DNA of 64,000 nt from Azospirillum sp. TSH64 (lineage in GTDB: Bacteria > Pseudomonadota > Alphaproteobacteria > Azospirillales > Azospirillaceae): assembly GCF_003116035.1 (NCBI RefSeq), contig NZ_LGQW01000015.1, positions 453,146 through 517,145 of the forward strand. Reading direction: 5' to 3'. Below, in pieces: positions 7,617 through 19,334 of the stretch (its first letter is position 1; each line of letters begins with the position of its first letter). The notes under the pieces were generated by a model, which was not told the origin of the DNA, searched no databases, and saw only the letters and a list, made by a program, of their open reading frames with translations. The position numbers were made by a program, and so were the translations under genes.

Positions 7617-10046
7617 ATGACTCCCGCGAAGTCCGCATCCACCGCCTGTGCCGTGGTCGCCCTGCTGTCCGCTATGGCGGTGCCGCTGACCGGTTCGACC
7701 GGTGTGGCGACCGCCGGCCTCGCCGTTTCCGCAGCGCTGGCCGCCGCCGCCGCCGTCTTCGCGCACCGCCGGGACGCGGCACTCGGGCCGCTCGGCACCC
7801 GCGCCGCGGCGCTGTCCGGTTCGGGCGGTGGCACAGGCGGTGGCACGGGCGGCGACCCGGTGCGCGAGCTTGCCGACGCCCTCGACCGCATCGCCGCCGC
7901 CACAGAGCTGCGCGACGCTCGGGAGGCGGAGCGCGAGGCAGAACGCAAGGCGACCGAGGAGCGCGCCGCCCGGCTGGAGGCGCTGACCCGTGCCTTCGAG
8001 AGCAAGGTCGGCCGGCTGGTGCAGACCGTCTCGTCGGCCGCCGCCGAGATGACCGGCACCGCCACGGCGATGAGCGAGACCGCCGGGCGCAGCAACCGGC
8101 TGTCGGCGGCGATGTCGCAGTCGTCGGCCCAGGCGTCGATGAATGTCCAGACCGTGGCGACGGCGACGGAGGAGCTGTCGGCCTCGATCCAGGAGATCGG
8201 CCGGCAGGTCGCGTCCTCGGCCGCCATCGCCGGCAAGGCGGTCGCCGACACCCGCCGCACCGACACGGTGGTGCAGAGCCTGGCCGACAGCGCCGGGCGG
8301 ATCGGGCAGGTGATCGGGCTGATCCAGGGAATCGCCGGCCAGACCAACCTCTTGGCGCTGAACGCCACCATCGAGGCCGCGCGTGCGGGGGAGGCCGGCA
8401 AGGGCTTCGCCGTCGTCGCCAGCGAGGTCAAGACGCTGGCCAACCAGACCGCCAGGGCGACGGAGGACATCGCCACCCAGGTCGGCGCCATCCAGTCGGC
8501 GACGGCCGAGGCGGTGTCCGCCATCCGCTCCATCGCCGGCACCATCGCCGAGATCAACGAGATCGCCGCCGCCATCGCCGCCGCCGTCGAGCAGCAGGGG
8601 GCGGCCACCGGCGAGATCGCCCGAAACGTGCAAGAGGCGGCGCGCGGCACCGAAAGCGTGGCGTCCAACATCGCCGGCGTCTCGGACGCGGCGTCCGACA
8701 CCGGCACGGCGGCCGGGCAGGTGCTGGGCGTCGCCTCCCAGGTCGCCGGCCATGCCGACGAGCTGAGCCGCGAGGTCAACAATTTCCTGGCGGAGGTCAG
8801 CCTGCAGGCGGCGCTGCGCCGCCGCGCCTCGGTCGCGGGGCGGATGGCGGCGGCCACGGTGCGGCGCACCCAGGGTCTGGCGCCCGGCGCGCCGGCCACC
8901 GCCGTGGTGAACAAAACCGGCATCGCCGTCACCGACGAAACGGTTAAGGTCGGCATCCTGCATTCCGTCACCGGCACCATGGCGCTGAGCGAGGGCGGGT
9001 CGATCCAGGCGGAGATGCTGGCGATCCAGCAGATCAACGAGTTGGGCGGCGTGCTGGGCCGGCGGATCGAGATCGCGCAGGAGGACGGCGCCAGCGACTG
9101 GCCGACCTTCGCCGCCCGCGCCGACAAGCTGCTCGGGGCCGACAAGGTGGCGGCGATCTTCGGCTGCTGGACCTCCGCCTCGCGCAAGGAGGTGCTGCCG
9201 GTGCTGGAGAAGCGCGGCGGCCTGCTCTACTACCCGACCTTCTACGAAGGTTTGGAGCAGTCGAAACACGTCATCTACACCGGGCAGGAGGCGACGCAGC
9301 AGATCCTGGCCGGGCTGGACTGGGTGATGCGCGAGAAGAAGGCGAAGAGCTTCTTCCTGATCGGGTCGGACTATATCTGGCCGCGCGCCTCCAACGCCAT
9401 CGCCCGCCGCCACATCGAGGCCAGTGGCTGCCGCGTCGTCGGCGAGGAGTATGCCGAACTCGGCGACACCCGCTTCGAGACCATCGTCGCGCGGATCAAG
9501 GCGGACAAGCCCGACGTGATCTACGCCATCGTCGTCGGTGGCTCCAACGTCGCCTTCTACAAGCAGCTGAAGGCGGCCGGGATCGAGCTGGACCGCCAGA
9601 TCCTGATGACCAACAGCGTCACCGAGGACGAGATGATGGGCATCGGCGGCGAGAACATCGCCGGGGCCTTCACCTGCGCCAAATATTTCCAGAGCCTGGA
9701 GCTGCCGGCCAACCGCGCCTTCGTCGCCGCCTTCAAGGCGATGTGGGGAGCGGACAGCGTCATCGGCGACGTCACCCACAATGCCTATCTAGGCCCCTGG
9801 CTGTGGAAGCTGGCGGTGGAGAAGGCCGGCAGCTTCGACGTGGCGCGCGTCGTCGCCGCCTCGCCCGGCATCGAGTTCGCCGGGGCGCCAGCCGGTCCCC
9901 TGCGCATCCACGAGAACCATCACCTGTGGACCCGGACCCGCATCGGCCGCGCCCGGCGCGACGGCCAGTTCGACTTGGTCTTCGAGACACGGGACCTGAT
10001 CGAGCCGAACCCCTTCCCGGACGGCTTCCGGGAACTGGCGGCCTGA
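7617..10046 (+). CDS. Methyl-accepting chemotaxis signalling domain fused to a C-terminal UrtA-like binding domain
   Basis: An 809-residue fusion. Residues 11-24 and 31-49 are two short hydrophobic stretches that could form a membrane hairpin. Residues 95-400 are a long helical MCP module with the conserved hairpin tip ([20 protein letters not shown], about 242-261). From about residue 433 to the end the protein is strikingly similar to the urtA product: shared stretches include [58 protein letters not shown] and IEPNPFP. The fused part begins at the same point as mature UrtA and lacks its signal peptide. With a two-helix hairpin both ends would be cytoplasmic, so the binding domain may sense amide or urea inside the cell, as AmiC does. 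No HAMP domain is visible. Role inferred: chemotactic or other Che-type response to imported amide. Confidence 0.85.
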   Translation: MTPAKSASTACAVVALLSAMAVPLTGSTGVATAGLAVSAALAAAAAVFAHRRDAALGPLGTRAAALSGSGGGTGGGTGGDPVRELADALDRIAAATELRDAREAEREAERKATEERAARLEALTRAFESKVGRLVQTVSSAAAEMTGTATAMSETAGRSNRLSAAMSQSSAQASMNVQTVATATEELSASIQEIGRQVASSAAIAGKAVADTRRTDTVVQSLADSAGRIGQVIGLIQGIAGQTNLLALNATIEAARAGEAGKGFAVVASEVKTLANQTARATEDIATQVGAIQSATAEAVSAIRSIAGTIAEINEIAAAIAAAVEQQGAATGEIARNVQEAARGTESVASNIAGVSDAASDTGTAAGQVLGVASQVAGHADELSREVNNFLAEVSLQAALRRRASVAGRMAAATVRRTQGLAPGAPATAVVNKTGIAVTDETVKVGILHSVTGTMALSEGGSIQAEMLAIQQINELGGVLGRRIEIAQEDGASDWPTFAARADKLLGADKVAAIFGCWTSASRKEVLPVLEKRGGLLYYPTFYEGLEQSKHVIYTGQEATQQILAGLDWVMREKKAKSFFLIGSDYIWPRASNAIARRHIEASGCRVVGEEYAELGDTRFETIVARIKADKPDVIYAIVVGGSNVAFYKQLKAAGIELDRQILMTNSVTEDEMMGIGGENIAGAFTCAKYFQSLELPANRAFVAAFKAMWGADSVIGDVTHNAYLGPWLWKLAVEKAGSFDVARVVAASPGIEFAGAPAGPLRIHENHHLWTRTRIGRARRDGQFDLVFETRDLIEPNPFPDGFRELAA

Positions 10047-10110
10047 GTTCGGCAGACCGCGTCCCCGCCTTTCGCCCCCCCATCAGTCCAGCAATAAGGA
10101 AGAGCAAACC

Positions 10111-11343
10111 ATGGCTGACACCCTGATCAAGGCCGACCTGTCGCAGTCTCCCTACGAGAACGACATGATCCACAACCGCTGGCACCCGGACATCCCGATG
10201 GCGGTGACGGTGAAGCCGGGCGACGACTTCATCCTTGAATGCTACGACTGGACCGGCGGCCAGATCAAAAACGACGACGATGCCGCCGACGTGCGCGACG
10301 TCGACCTCAGCCAGGTCCATTTCCTGTCCGGCCCGGTCGGGGTCGAGGGGGCGGAGCCGGGCGACCTGCTGGTGGTCGACCTGCTCGACATCGGCGCCTT
10401 CCCGCAGCAGCAGTGGGGCTTCAACGGCTTCTTCTCCAAGCAGAATGGCGGCGGTTTCCTGACCGAGCATTTCCCGCTGGCCCAGAAGTCGATCTGGGAC
10501 TTCGAGGGCATGTTCACCAAGTCGCGCCACATCCCCGGCGTCCGCTTCGCCGGCCTGATCCACCCCGGTCTGATCGGCTGCCTGCCGTCGCACGACCTGC
10601 TGGCCAAGTGGAACAAGCGCGAGCAGGCGCTGATCGACACCAACCCGACCCGCGTCCCCGGCCTCGCCAACCCGCCCTATGCCCCGACCGCCCATATGGG
10701 CCGGCTGAAGGGCGAGGCCCGCGACAAGGCGGCGGCGGAGGGTGCGCGCACCGTGCCGCCGCGCGAGCATGGTGGCAACTGCGACATCAAGGACCTGTCG
10801 CGCGGCTCGCGCATCTATTTCCCGGTCTATGTGAAGGGCGCCGGCCTGTCGATGGGCGACCTGCATTTCAGCCAGGGCGACGGCGAGATCACCTTCTGCG
10901 GCGCCATCGAGATGGCGGGCTGGGCACACCTGAAGGTGAACCTGATCAAGGACGGCATGGCGAAGTACGGGATCAAGAACCCGATCTTCAAGCCGAGCCC
11001 CATCGTCCCGACCTACAACGACTACCTGATCTTCGAGGGCATCTCGGTAGACGAGGCGGGCGAGCAGCATTACCTGGACGTCCATGTCGCCTACCGGCAG
11101 GCCTGCCTGAACGCCATCGAATATCTGAAGAAGTTCGGCTATTCCGGCGCCCAGGCCTATTCGATCCTCGGCACCGCCCCGGTGCAGGGCCACATCAGCG
11201 GCGTCGTCGACGTGCCCAACGCCTGCGCCACCCTGTTCCTGCCGACGCAGATCTTCGACTTCGACATCAGCCCGAACGCCGACGGCCCGACCAAGTTCAT
11301 CAGCGGCGATGTCGACATGCCCATCGCGCCGGACTGGGTCTAA
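10111..11343 (+). CDS. fmdA: Formamidase (FmdA/AmdA acetamidase-formamidase family)
   Basis: 410-residue cytoplasmic amidohydrolase of the FmdA_AmdA family, which releases ammonia from formamide or acetamide. Characteristic features are the N-terminal HNRWHPDIP segment, the PPREHGGNCDIKDL motif near residue 215 with the conserved His-Gly-Gly-Asn, and GDLHFSQGDGE near residue 250. AAGGAAGAG precedes the ATG. Its place after the urt-type transporter and before fmdB is the classic amide-utilisation arrangement, supporting amide uptake coupled to hydrolysis. Confidence 0.95.
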   Translation: MADTLIKADLSQSPYENDMIHNRWHPDIPMAVTVKPGDDFILECYDWTGGQIKNDDDAADVRDVDLSQVHFLSGPVGVEGAEPGDLLVVDLLDIGAFPQQQWGFNGFFSKQNGGGFLTEHFPLAQKSIWDFEGMFTKSRHIPGVRFAGLIHPGLIGCLPSHDLLAKWNKREQALIDTNPTRVPGLANPPYAPTAHMGRLKGEARDKAAAEGARTVPPREHGGNCDIKDLSRGSRIYFPVYVKGAGLSMGDLHFSQGDGEITFCGAIEMAGWAHLKVNLIKDGMAKYGIKNPIFKPSPIVPTYNDYLIFEGISVDEAGEQHYLDVHVAYRQACLNAIEYLKKFGYSGAQAYSILGTAPVQGHISGVVDVPNACATLFLPTQIFDFDISPNADGPTKFISGDVDMPIAPDWV

Positions 11344-11364
11344 CCAGCAAGGGGAGGCTGCGCC

Positions 11365-11709
11365 ATGCCGATGTACGATTACGAGTGCCCGACCTGCGGC
11401 GACTTCACCGAGATGCGGCCGATGGCGGAAAGCGGCCTGCCGCAGCCCTGCCCCTATTGCGAGGTGCCGTCGCCGCGGGTGATCCGCCGGGCGCCGGCTT
11501 TCTCCAGCGTCTCCGCCGCGACGCGGACGGCGCATGCCACCAACGAGCGCAGCGCCGACCGGCCGAGCCTGCTGTCGGAGGTCGGGCCGAAGCACAAGCA
11601 TGGTCCCGGCTGCGGCTGCGGAAGCGGCGGAAAGGGACGGTCGGTGCTGCGCACCCCCGACGGTGCAAAGGGGTTTCCGACGGCAAGGCCGTGGATGATC
11701 AGCCACTGA
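11365..11709 (+). CDS. fmdB: FmdB-family zinc ribbon protein
   Basis: 114-residue protein with an N-terminal zinc ribbon: CPTC at residues 10-13 and CPYC at about 30-33, in the family frame MPMYDYECPTCG. The C-terminus is Gly/Cys-rich (GPGCGCGSGGKG) and may hold more metal ligands. FmdB proteins accompany formamidase genes and have been proposed as regulators; their exact role is unsettled. It begins 22 bases after fmdA and is presumably cotranscribed. Confidence 0.88.
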   Translation: MPMYDYECPTCGDFTEMRPMAESGLPQPCPYCEVPSPRVIRRAPAFSSVSAATRTAHATNERSADRPSLLSEVGPKHKHGPGCGCGSGGKGRSVLRTPDGAKGFPTARPWMISH

Positions 11710-12010
11710 AGGGGGGGGCATCCGGGGAGGGCTTCGGACGGTGGACGGGTGCGGAGCCTGTCCAACGCCCCCGATCCCACAACGCGGCTCCTCCGGAAGA
11801 GCCGGCCCGGTTCAGATTGACTTGGATTGCCTGGCCTGTGGCCATGAGCGGCGTCGTGCGTGATTCGGCATCCGGGGGCATTGCCGTGTGAAAAACACCG
11901 GCAAGCTCCTTCACGGGGTTGGAGTGGGTCGCCCGGTAGGCGATAATGGAGCGGTGGGTCCGTCGCTGAGACTGCCTGCGCTCGACACCCGTGAAGGAAA
12001 ACAGAAAGTG
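11710..12010. other. 301-base gap without a recognisable gene
   Basis: Begins with a G-run just after fmdB. It contains an imperfect GGCTC...GAGCC hairpin near 11785 that lacks a U-tract. No open frame in it resembles a protein I know. It probably holds the end of the fmd transcript and a promoter for the small zinc-ribbon gene. Confidence 0.3.
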
Positions 12011-12262
12011 ATGTTGAACTCAGACTTCGGGGCCCCCCTCGACAAGCTCTGCCCGAAGTGCGAGAGCGCAAATCTCGTCCACAGCGTGGAAACGCAGGCG
12101 GTCCGTTTCCCCTATGGACCCGGAGACGTCCTGATGGCGACCGTCGATGTGCAGGTCCCCGTCACCACCTGCGGATCCTGCGGGGACGCCTGGACCGATG
12201 CCCGGGCGGAGAGCGTCCGGGAGGAAGCCGTCTTGCAGCGCCTTGCCGAGTTGAAGGCCTGA
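12011..12262 (+). CDS. Small YgiT-like zinc-ribbon protein of unknown function
   Basis: 83 residues from the ATG at 12011, which follows GAAGGAAA at the expected distance. Two CxxC pairs (Cys14/Cys17 and Cys54/Cys57) frame a beta-rich middle, as in the YgiT/MqsA-type zinc finger. MqsA antitoxins carry an HTH after such a finger, but here the frame stops at 12262, and the HTH-like sequence that follows is in another frame and of a different type. No toxin gene is visible next to it. Confidence 0.6.
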   Translation: MLNSDFGAPLDKLCPKCESANLVHSVETQAVRFPYGPGDVLMATVDVQVPVTTCGSCGDAWTDARAESVREEAVLQRLAELKA

Positions 12263-12477
12263 GCGGTCTGCCGCAGCGCGCCCCGGCCAGGCGGTCGGGA
12301 CTCAGCAACGGACTGATTTCATTGATCGAAAAGGACCGGGTCAGTCCGTCCGTCTCCTCCCTGGAGAAGATTCTCGACAGCTTTCCAATCGGTCTGGCCG
12401 ACTTCTTTGCGATGCCGTCCGGCGCCTTCGCGGAGCCGGGCCTTGTCGGCCGCATGGACGAGGGGGCATCGCCCTGA
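12262..12477 (+). pseudogene. Remnant of an XRE-family (PuuR-like) HTH regulator
   Basis: Reading frame starting at 12262 gives GLPQRAPARRSGLSNG followed by LISLIEKDRVSPSVSSLEKI and then FPIGLADFFAMP. This is recognisably the second half of the HTH and the linker of PuuR-type XRE-cupin regulators, whose usual form is LSQRELARRSGVSNG. The first HTH helix and start codon are missing, and the frame stops after about 70 codons, before any cupin domain. It overlaps the end of the preceding zinc-ribbon frame. I read it as a decayed fragment left by a deletion. Confidence 0.65.
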
Positions 12478-12535
12478 GGGTATGCTCCGGTGGCGGCGTG
12501 GGGCTCTCCCACGCCGGTCTCCATGACGGCAGGGG

Positions 12536-13405
12536 TCAGATCGTGTAATCCGGCTCCGGCAGGCTCATGTCCATCTCTTCCGCCGGGGCCTGCGGCGAGG
12601 TGGTCCAGCCGACGATCCTGGCCGGCACCCCGGCCACGGTGGCGCCGGGCGGCACCGGCTTCAGCACCACGCTGCCGGCGCCGACCTTGGCATGCCGGCC
12701 GATCTCGATGTTGCCGAGAACCTTGGCGCCTGCGGCCAGCAGGACGCCGTCGCGCACCTTGGGATGGCGGTCGCCATGCTCCTTGCCGGTGCCGCCCAGG
12801 GTGACGCCCTGGAGGATCGACACGTCGTCGCCGACCTCCGCCGTCTCGCCGATGACGACGCCGGTGCCATGGTCGATCAGCACGCCGCAGCCGAACGGCA
12901 CCGCGGGATGGATGTCGACGGCGAAGGCTTCCGACACCCGGCTTTGCAGGAAATGCGCGAGTTCGGTGCGCCCATGCCGCCACAGCCAATGGGCGACGCG
13001 GTGCCATTGCAGGGCATGGAAGCCCTTGAAGTAGAGGAAGGGCGTCAGGCAGCCGTCGGCCGCCGGATCGCGGGCGACGATGGCGCCGAGGTCGGCGACC
13101 GCCGCCGCGACGATGGCCGGCTCCTCCGAATAGGCGGTCTCGGCGAGATCGGCGAGCCGCTCCGCCGAGATGTACCAGTCGCCCAGCTTGCGGGCGAGAT
13201 GGCCGCCCAGCGCCGATCCGAAGCCTTCATGCGACAGCACGGCGATGTGGATGAAGCTGCGCAGCAGCGGATCGCGGCCGGCAGCATCCTCGGCATCCGC
13301 GCGCAGCCTGGTCCACAGCGCGGCTTCGGCCCGGTCGCCCGCCGCCGCCCGTTCGGGAGTCCGCGACGCGGCGGCGAAGCAGGCCGGGGTGACGATGCGG
13401 CCCAT
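12536..13405 (-). CDS. cysE: Serine O-acetyltransferase
   Basis: Acetylates L-serine with acetyl-CoA to O-acetylserine, the carbon acceptor for sulfide in cysteine synthesis. The 289-residue protein has the helical CysE N-domain (residues 20-140, including DPAADGCLTPFLYFKGFHALQ) and a left-handed beta-helix with hexapeptide repeats. Catalytic features are visible in DIHPAVPFGCGVLIDHGTG and VTLGGTGKEHGDRHP. I chose the ATG at 13405 because GAGGAAG lies 6 bases before it; a GTG at 13420 is possible. It lies 25 bases behind the cysteine desulfurase and completes the encapsulin operon, matching the known gene trio of family 2A systems. Confidence 0.93.
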   Translation of the reverse strand: MGRIVTPACFAAASRTPERAAAGDRAEAALWTRLRADAEDAAGRDPLLRSFIHIAVLSHEGFGSALGGHLARKLGDWYISAERLADLAETAYSEEPAIVAAAVADLGAIVARDPAADGCLTPFLYFKGFHALQWHRVAHWLWRHGRTELAHFLQSRVSEAFAVDIHPAVPFGCGVLIDHGTGVVIGETAEVGDDVSILQGVTLGGTGKEHGDRHPKVRDGVLLAAGAKVLGNIEIGRHAKVGAGSVVLKPVPPGATVAGVPARIVGWTTSPQAPAEEMDMSLPEPDYTI

Positions 13406-13430
13406 GGGCGTCTTCCTCACGACCGCCGTC

Positions 13431-15207
<1,777 letters not shown>

Positions 15208-15215
<8 letters not shown>

Positions 15216-16137
15216 AGTCGTAATAATGGCCGACATTGACATCCTCCAGCACGCCGATGGCATCCTCGGTCAGGATCGCGGCCGAGCAGTAGAGCGAGAT
15301 CAGGTAAGACGCGATGGCCTTGCGGTTGATGCCCATGAAGCGGACCGACAGGCTGGGCGCCACCTCGCCCGGAACGCCGGGCTGGAACAGGCCGATGACG
15401 CCCTGCTTCGCCTCGCCGGTGCGCAGCAGCAGGATGTTGGTGCGGCCGTCCGGCGTGACGTGCAGCTTGTCGCTGGGGATCAGCGGCAGGCCGCGCCAGG
15501 TCAGGAAGGGCGAGCCGTGCAGGGTGACGGTGGGCGGCGGCACGCCGCGGCGGGTGCATTCGCGGCCGAAGGCGGCGATGGCGCGCGGATGGGCCAGGAA
15601 AAAGGCGGGCTCCTTCCACACTTTGGCGATCAGCTCGTCCAGGTCGTCGGGGGTGGGCTGGCCCTTGCGGGTCTTGACGCGCTGGCCGGGGGCGGCGTTG
15701 GTCAGCAGGCCGTATTCGGCGTTGTTGATCAGCTCGCTTTCCTGGCGCTCCTTCACCTTCTCGATCAGCAGCCGCAGCTGTTCCTGGATCTGGTCGATGG
15801 GGTGGCTGTAGAGGTCGGAGACGCGGGTCTGGACGTCCAGAACCGTCGTCACCGCGTTCAGCGAATATTCGCGCGGGCTTTCATCGTAGGGGACGAAGGT
15901 TTCCGGCAGGTCGGCGTCGTTGCGCGGGCTGCATTCCACCTCGGTCCGCACCTGGCCCTGCGGGTCGATGACGCGGTTCAGGCGGTAGATGCCGGCCTCG
16001 ACCGGCGTCCAGGGCAGAAAGGACACCAGCCAGCGCGGCGTGATGCCCGACCATTGCGCCCGCGTCTTGGTGGCGTTGGCGAGTTGGCGGGCCGCCTGCT
16101 CGTTCAATGTTCGGCGCAGCTCGGTGTCTTCGGACAT
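15208..16137 (-). CDS. srpI: Family 2A encapsulin shell protein (SrpI-like)
   Basis: HK97-fold capsid protein that self-assembles into a protein nanocompartment. The ATG at 16137 follows AAGGAG at 9 bases and gives 309 residues, typical of family 2A and lacking the cyclic-nucleotide-binding insertion of family 2B. Diagnostic stretches are WSGITPRWLVSFLPWTPVEA (N-arm), LYSHPIDQIQEQLRLL, ESELINNAEYGLL, WKEPAFFLAHPRAIAAF and the C-terminal EDAIGVLEDVNVGHYYDYA. First gene of the operon with the desulfurase and cysE. Known homologues are induced by sulfur starvation and store sulfur; that function is carried over here from the family. Confidence 0.93.
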
Positions 16138-16675
16138 GGGAATCGGCTCCTTGCGAAGGGCGATGGCAGTGAATGGCGCTCCGGCGGCGCGTGTGACGGC
16201 GATGGCCGCCGCGGCGGCTGCGTGGAGGTGTCGGTGCGGGGAGTGGGTCGGGCTGACCGGCGGAAGGGGAAGCCCTCGCCTCGGGTCGCGGTCCGCCGGC
16301 GGCGGCCGCATCCCCGGCATCGGGGCAAGGCCGACCATGCACAGCTTCCGGCTGCCTCTCAAGCACCGGTAAAACAGCGCAGGTCGATTGATCCGCTATA
16401 ACGGACAGACCTCCGTTCAATTGGGCCAAACCCTGATACCGGAGTATTCTCTGTTTAGAATCAGGAATTACCGCGGTCTTTTTCCTGTTCAAGAATAGGG
16501 AAATGCATGGACGGCTTTTGCGAAGCCGGTCGTGCTCTGTGGGGACGCCTGTGAAAGACCGGTGAAAACTTGGCGGTCGATTTTTATCGATGCGGGGGAA
16601 TGCGCGGTAAAAACATACAAAATATGTACTATTATAATAATGCACACTGTGGATAATAATTCTCTCTTATGTGAC
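16138..16675. promoter_or_regulatory. Divergent regulatory region between encapsulin and the GGDEF-EAL gene
   Basis: About 540 bases, markedly AT-richer than the surroundings between 16430 and 16675. It contains two short dyads with 6-base spacers: AACGGA (16400-16405) / TCCGTT (16412-16417) and ATTCT (16446-16450) / AGAAT (16457-16461). Both lie 260-325 bases upstream of the shell gene. An AT-rich block ATTATAATAA at about 16631-16640 could be the -10 region for the plus-strand GGDEF-EAL gene. No convincing gene is seen inside. Confidence 0.45.
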
Positions 16676-18490
16676 ATGGAAATGGTGACTCCCATGCCGC
16701 ACTCGTCCCTTCGCCGGGCGGTTCCCTCGGCTGTGCAACCTGAGGAGGCCGGCGTGGCGCCGATCCTCCGTCTCGTCCTCGACAATATGGCGGAGGGGGT
16801 GTGCGTCGCCGGCTGCGACGGCCGCATCATAACCGCCAACCCGGCGGCGGAGGCGGTCTTCGGTCCGCTGGGCGGCGTCGCCTTCGATGCGCATTTCGGC
16901 AACCGCCTGCGGCTGGAGGACGGGGTCAGCCCGTGCCCAGACGCCCTGTGGCCGATGGGCCGGGCGATCCGCGGCGAGACGATGGACCGCGAGAGTCTGT
17001 ATCTCGCCGCGGCCGTTCCCGGCGGAGCGGGCGTCTGGCTGCGGGTGAACGCCCGCCCGCTGGTTCAGGACGGCCGGTCGGTCGGCGGCGTGCTGGTGTT
17101 CCGCGACATCACCCAGGTCAAGGCGGTGGAGGACCGGATCGCCTGGCTGGCCCATTTCGATCCTTTGACCGGCCTTCCCAACCGCGTCGAGTTCCGCCGG
17201 CGCCTGGAGGCGGCGATTGCGGCGGCGCGGCGGGACGGCACCCGGCTGGCGGTGATGCTGCTCGATTTCGATGGCTTCAAGGAGATCAACGACCAGTTCG
17301 GCCATGCGGTGGGCGACGAGCTTCTCGTCGCGGTGGCCCGCCGGCTGCGCGACGCGCTGGAGGCCGGGGCGACGGTCGCGCGGCTGGGCGGCGACGAATT
17401 CACCGTCATCGTCGAGGAGGGCGGCGGCCGGACGGCCGATGCGGCCTCGCAGTCCCTGATCCGGGCGATGGCCGAACCGTTTCCGCTTGCCGGCGGCCGG
17501 CACCGGCTGACCGTCAGCATCGGCGTGGTCGGCCATCCCGCGCAGGGCGACGGTGCCGACGACCTGCTGCGCAAGGCGGACATGGCCATGTACCGGGCCA
17601 AGGAGCGCGGCGGCAGCACGGTCTGCCGGTATGACCCGGCGATGACGGACGCGGCGGCCGAGCGGGCCCGGCTGCGTGGGCTGCTGGCCGGCGCGCTGGA
17701 GCGCGGCGAGTTCCATCTCGCCTACCAGCCGCTGGTCGAGGCGGCCGGCGGCCGTCCCGTCGGGGTCGAGGCGCTGCTGCGTTGGCAGCCGCCGGGCGAC
17801 GCCGCACCCGTTCCGCCGTCGGTGTTCATCCCCCTGTGCGAGGCGAGCGGGCTGATCCTTCCCATCGGCCGCTGGGTGCTGGAAACCGCCTGCCGGCAGA
17901 TCCGGAGCTGGGCGGACGGCGGCGGGCCGCCTTTGGAGGTCGCGGTCAACGTATCGCCGCGCCAGCTTCGCGACCCTGCCCTGCTGGAGGATGTGCGGAC
18001 GGTGCTGGAGACGACCGGCATCGATCCCGCCCTGCTGGTGCTGGAGGTGACCGAGGGGTTGCTGATCGAGGATATGGAGTACAGCCGCCATGTGCTGACC
18101 GGGCTGAAGCGGCTGGGGGTGCGTCTGGCGCTGGACGATTTCGGCACCGGCTATTCCAGCCTCAGCTATCTCAACAGCCTGCCGTTCGACGTGCTGAAGA
18201 TGGACGGCTCCTTCACCCGCAATCTGGGGGCGGCGGACCTGGACAATGCCGGCGGACAGGCGGTCGCCCGCGCCATCATCGGGCTGGCGCGCAGCCTGTC
18301 GATGACCCTGGTCGCCGAGGGGGTGGAGACGCCGGCCCAGCTTGCCTGGCTGGCGGCGAACGGGTGCCGCCTGATCCAGGGCTACCTCATCGGACGGCCG
18401 CAACCGGCGCCGGCCGCCGCCACGCTGATCGGCCGGCTGGCCGCCGAGCATGAGCGCAGGCAGAATGAACGATTCGATTTTGTGATTTGA
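16676..18490 (+). CDS. PAS-GGDEF-EAL cyclic-di-GMP signalling protein
   Basis: About 604 residues from the ATG at 16676; ATGs at 16682 and 16694 are also possible because no strong ribosome site singles one out. A PAS domain (about 25-140, [24 protein letters not shown]) is followed by GGDEF with an intact RLGGDEF. The upstream inhibitory RxxD site appears absent (EAGA in its place). The EAL domain keeps [31 protein letters not shown] and EGVET, so phosphodiesterase activity is likely. No membrane segment is visible, so it is cytoplasmic. It is divergent from the encapsulin operon; whether c-di-GMP is connected with sulfur storage is unknown. Confidence 0.92.
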   Translation: MEMVTPMPHSSLRRAVPSAVQPEEAGVAPILRLVLDNMAEGVCVAGCDGRIITANPAAEAVFGPLGGVAFDAHFGNRLRLEDGVSPCPDALWPMGRAIRGETMDRESLYLAAAVPGGAGVWLRVNARPLVQDGRSVGGVLVFRDITQVKAVEDRIAWLAHFDPLTGLPNRVEFRRRLEAAIAAARRDGTRLAVMLLDFDGFKEINDQFGHAVGDELLVAVARRLRDALEAGATVARLGGDEFTVIVEEGGGRTADAASQSLIRAMAEPFPLAGGRHRLTVSIGVVGHPAQGDGADDLLRKADMAMYRAKERGGSTVCRYDPAMTDAAAERARLRGLLAGALERGEFHLAYQPLVEAAGGRPVGVEALLRWQPPGDAAPVPPSVFIPLCEASGLILPIGRWVLETACRQIRSWADGGGPPLEVAVNVSPRQLRDPALLEDVRTVLETTGIDPALLVLEVTEGLLIEDMEYSRHVLTGLKRLGVRLALDDFGTGYSSLSYLNSLPFDVLKMDGSFTRNLGAADLDNAGGQAVARAIIGLARSLSMTLVAEGVETPAQLAWLAANGCRLIQGYLIGRPQPAPAAATLIGRLAAEHERRQNERFDFVI

Positions 18491-18523
18491 ACCCGAAGGA
18501 ACAGGCTGCGACGTTAAATCTAC

Positions 18524-18551
18524 TTGCTGTATAGGCTAAAGGAGATATTCT
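18524..18551 (+). promoter_or_regulatory. Candidate promoter for the XRE-cupin regulator
   Basis: TTGCTG at 18524-18529 and TATTCT at 18546-18551 are separated by 16 bases, a reasonable sigma-70-like pair in the otherwise GC-rich context, 64 bases before the GTG start. The sequence GGAGATATTCTCT resembles GGAGTATTCTCT upstream of the encapsulin at 16441-16452, which could hint at a shared control site. Confidence 0.35.
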
Positions 18552-18614
18552 CTTCTCATCCAATGGGAAATGCGGCCGGTGCACACAGGCCCGTTCAAGC
18601 GGAGAGGACGATCT

Positions 18615-19217
18615 GTGAGCGTGGCGAACGACGACTATGCTCCCTCCGGCGAGGATGCGATCCCCGCGATACTCGGGCGTCACCTGCGGCGTCTGCGCAC
18701 CCGCCAGGGCCTGTCGCTGGAGCGGCTGGCGCGGCTGTCCGGGGTCAGCCGGGCGATGCTCGGGCAGATCGAGCTTGGACGCAGCGCGCCGACCATCACC
18801 GTGCTGTGGAAGATCGCCCGTGCGCTGGATGTCACGCTGGCGTCGCTGACCCGGTTCACCGAGCAGGGCGGGGTGGTGGTGGTGCGCCAATCCCAGACCA
18901 GGACGCTGGTTTCCGCGGATGGGCTGGCCCAGTCGCGGCTGCTGGCGCCGCCGGGGGAGGGGCGGGGGGCCGATGTCTTCGAGATCCGCCTGCATCCCAG
19001 CGGCAGCGAGGTCGGCGGCGGCCATCCGCCGGGGACCGGCGCCCATCTGGTCGTCGCGGAGGGAATGGTCGAGCTTCGGGCCGCCGGCGCCCTGCATAGG
19101 CTGGCCGCCGGCGACACCATTCTGTTCGACGCCGACGTCCCCTATGCCTGCGTGAATGTCGGCGACGGTGAATCCCTGCTGTTCCTCGTGCTGTCGCACA
19201 CCGAAATCCTGCCCTGA
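18615..19217 (+). CDS. XRE-family HTH transcriptional regulator with C-terminal cupin domain
   Basis: 200 residues from the GTG at 18615, seven bases after GGAGAGG (18601-18607); an in-frame ATG at 18570 lacks such a site. An HTH_3 domain covers about residues 20-75 (LRRLRTRQGLSLERLARLSG, then QIELGRSAPTITVLWKIARAL). A cupin barrel covers about 95-198 (GTGAHLVVAEGMVELRAAG, then LAAGDTILFDADVPYA) and would bind a small effector. It lies between the encapsulin operon and a sulfur-type importer operon on the same strand, so it is the best local candidate regulator of one or both. Members near cysteine and organosulfur genes are common, but the effector cannot be told here. Confidence 0.88.
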   Translation: MSVANDDYAPSGEDAIPAILGRHLRRLRTRQGLSLERLARLSGVSRAMLGQIELGRSAPTITVLWKIARALDVTLASLTRFTEQGGVVVVRQSQTRTLVSADGLAQSRLLAPPGEGRGADVFEIRLHPSGSEVGGGHPPGTGAHLVVAEGMVELRAAGALHRLAAGDTILFDADVPYACVNVGDGESLLFLVLSHTEILP

Positions 19218-19334
19218 GGCTTCCTCTCGGCGCCCGCCGTCACCCAGCCGTGGAACGGCGCGCAGCGTTGCGGTCGCATACGCGAAGATGCGCCTTGACA
19301 GCCAAAAATACCTACCATCATACTAGTGAAATAA

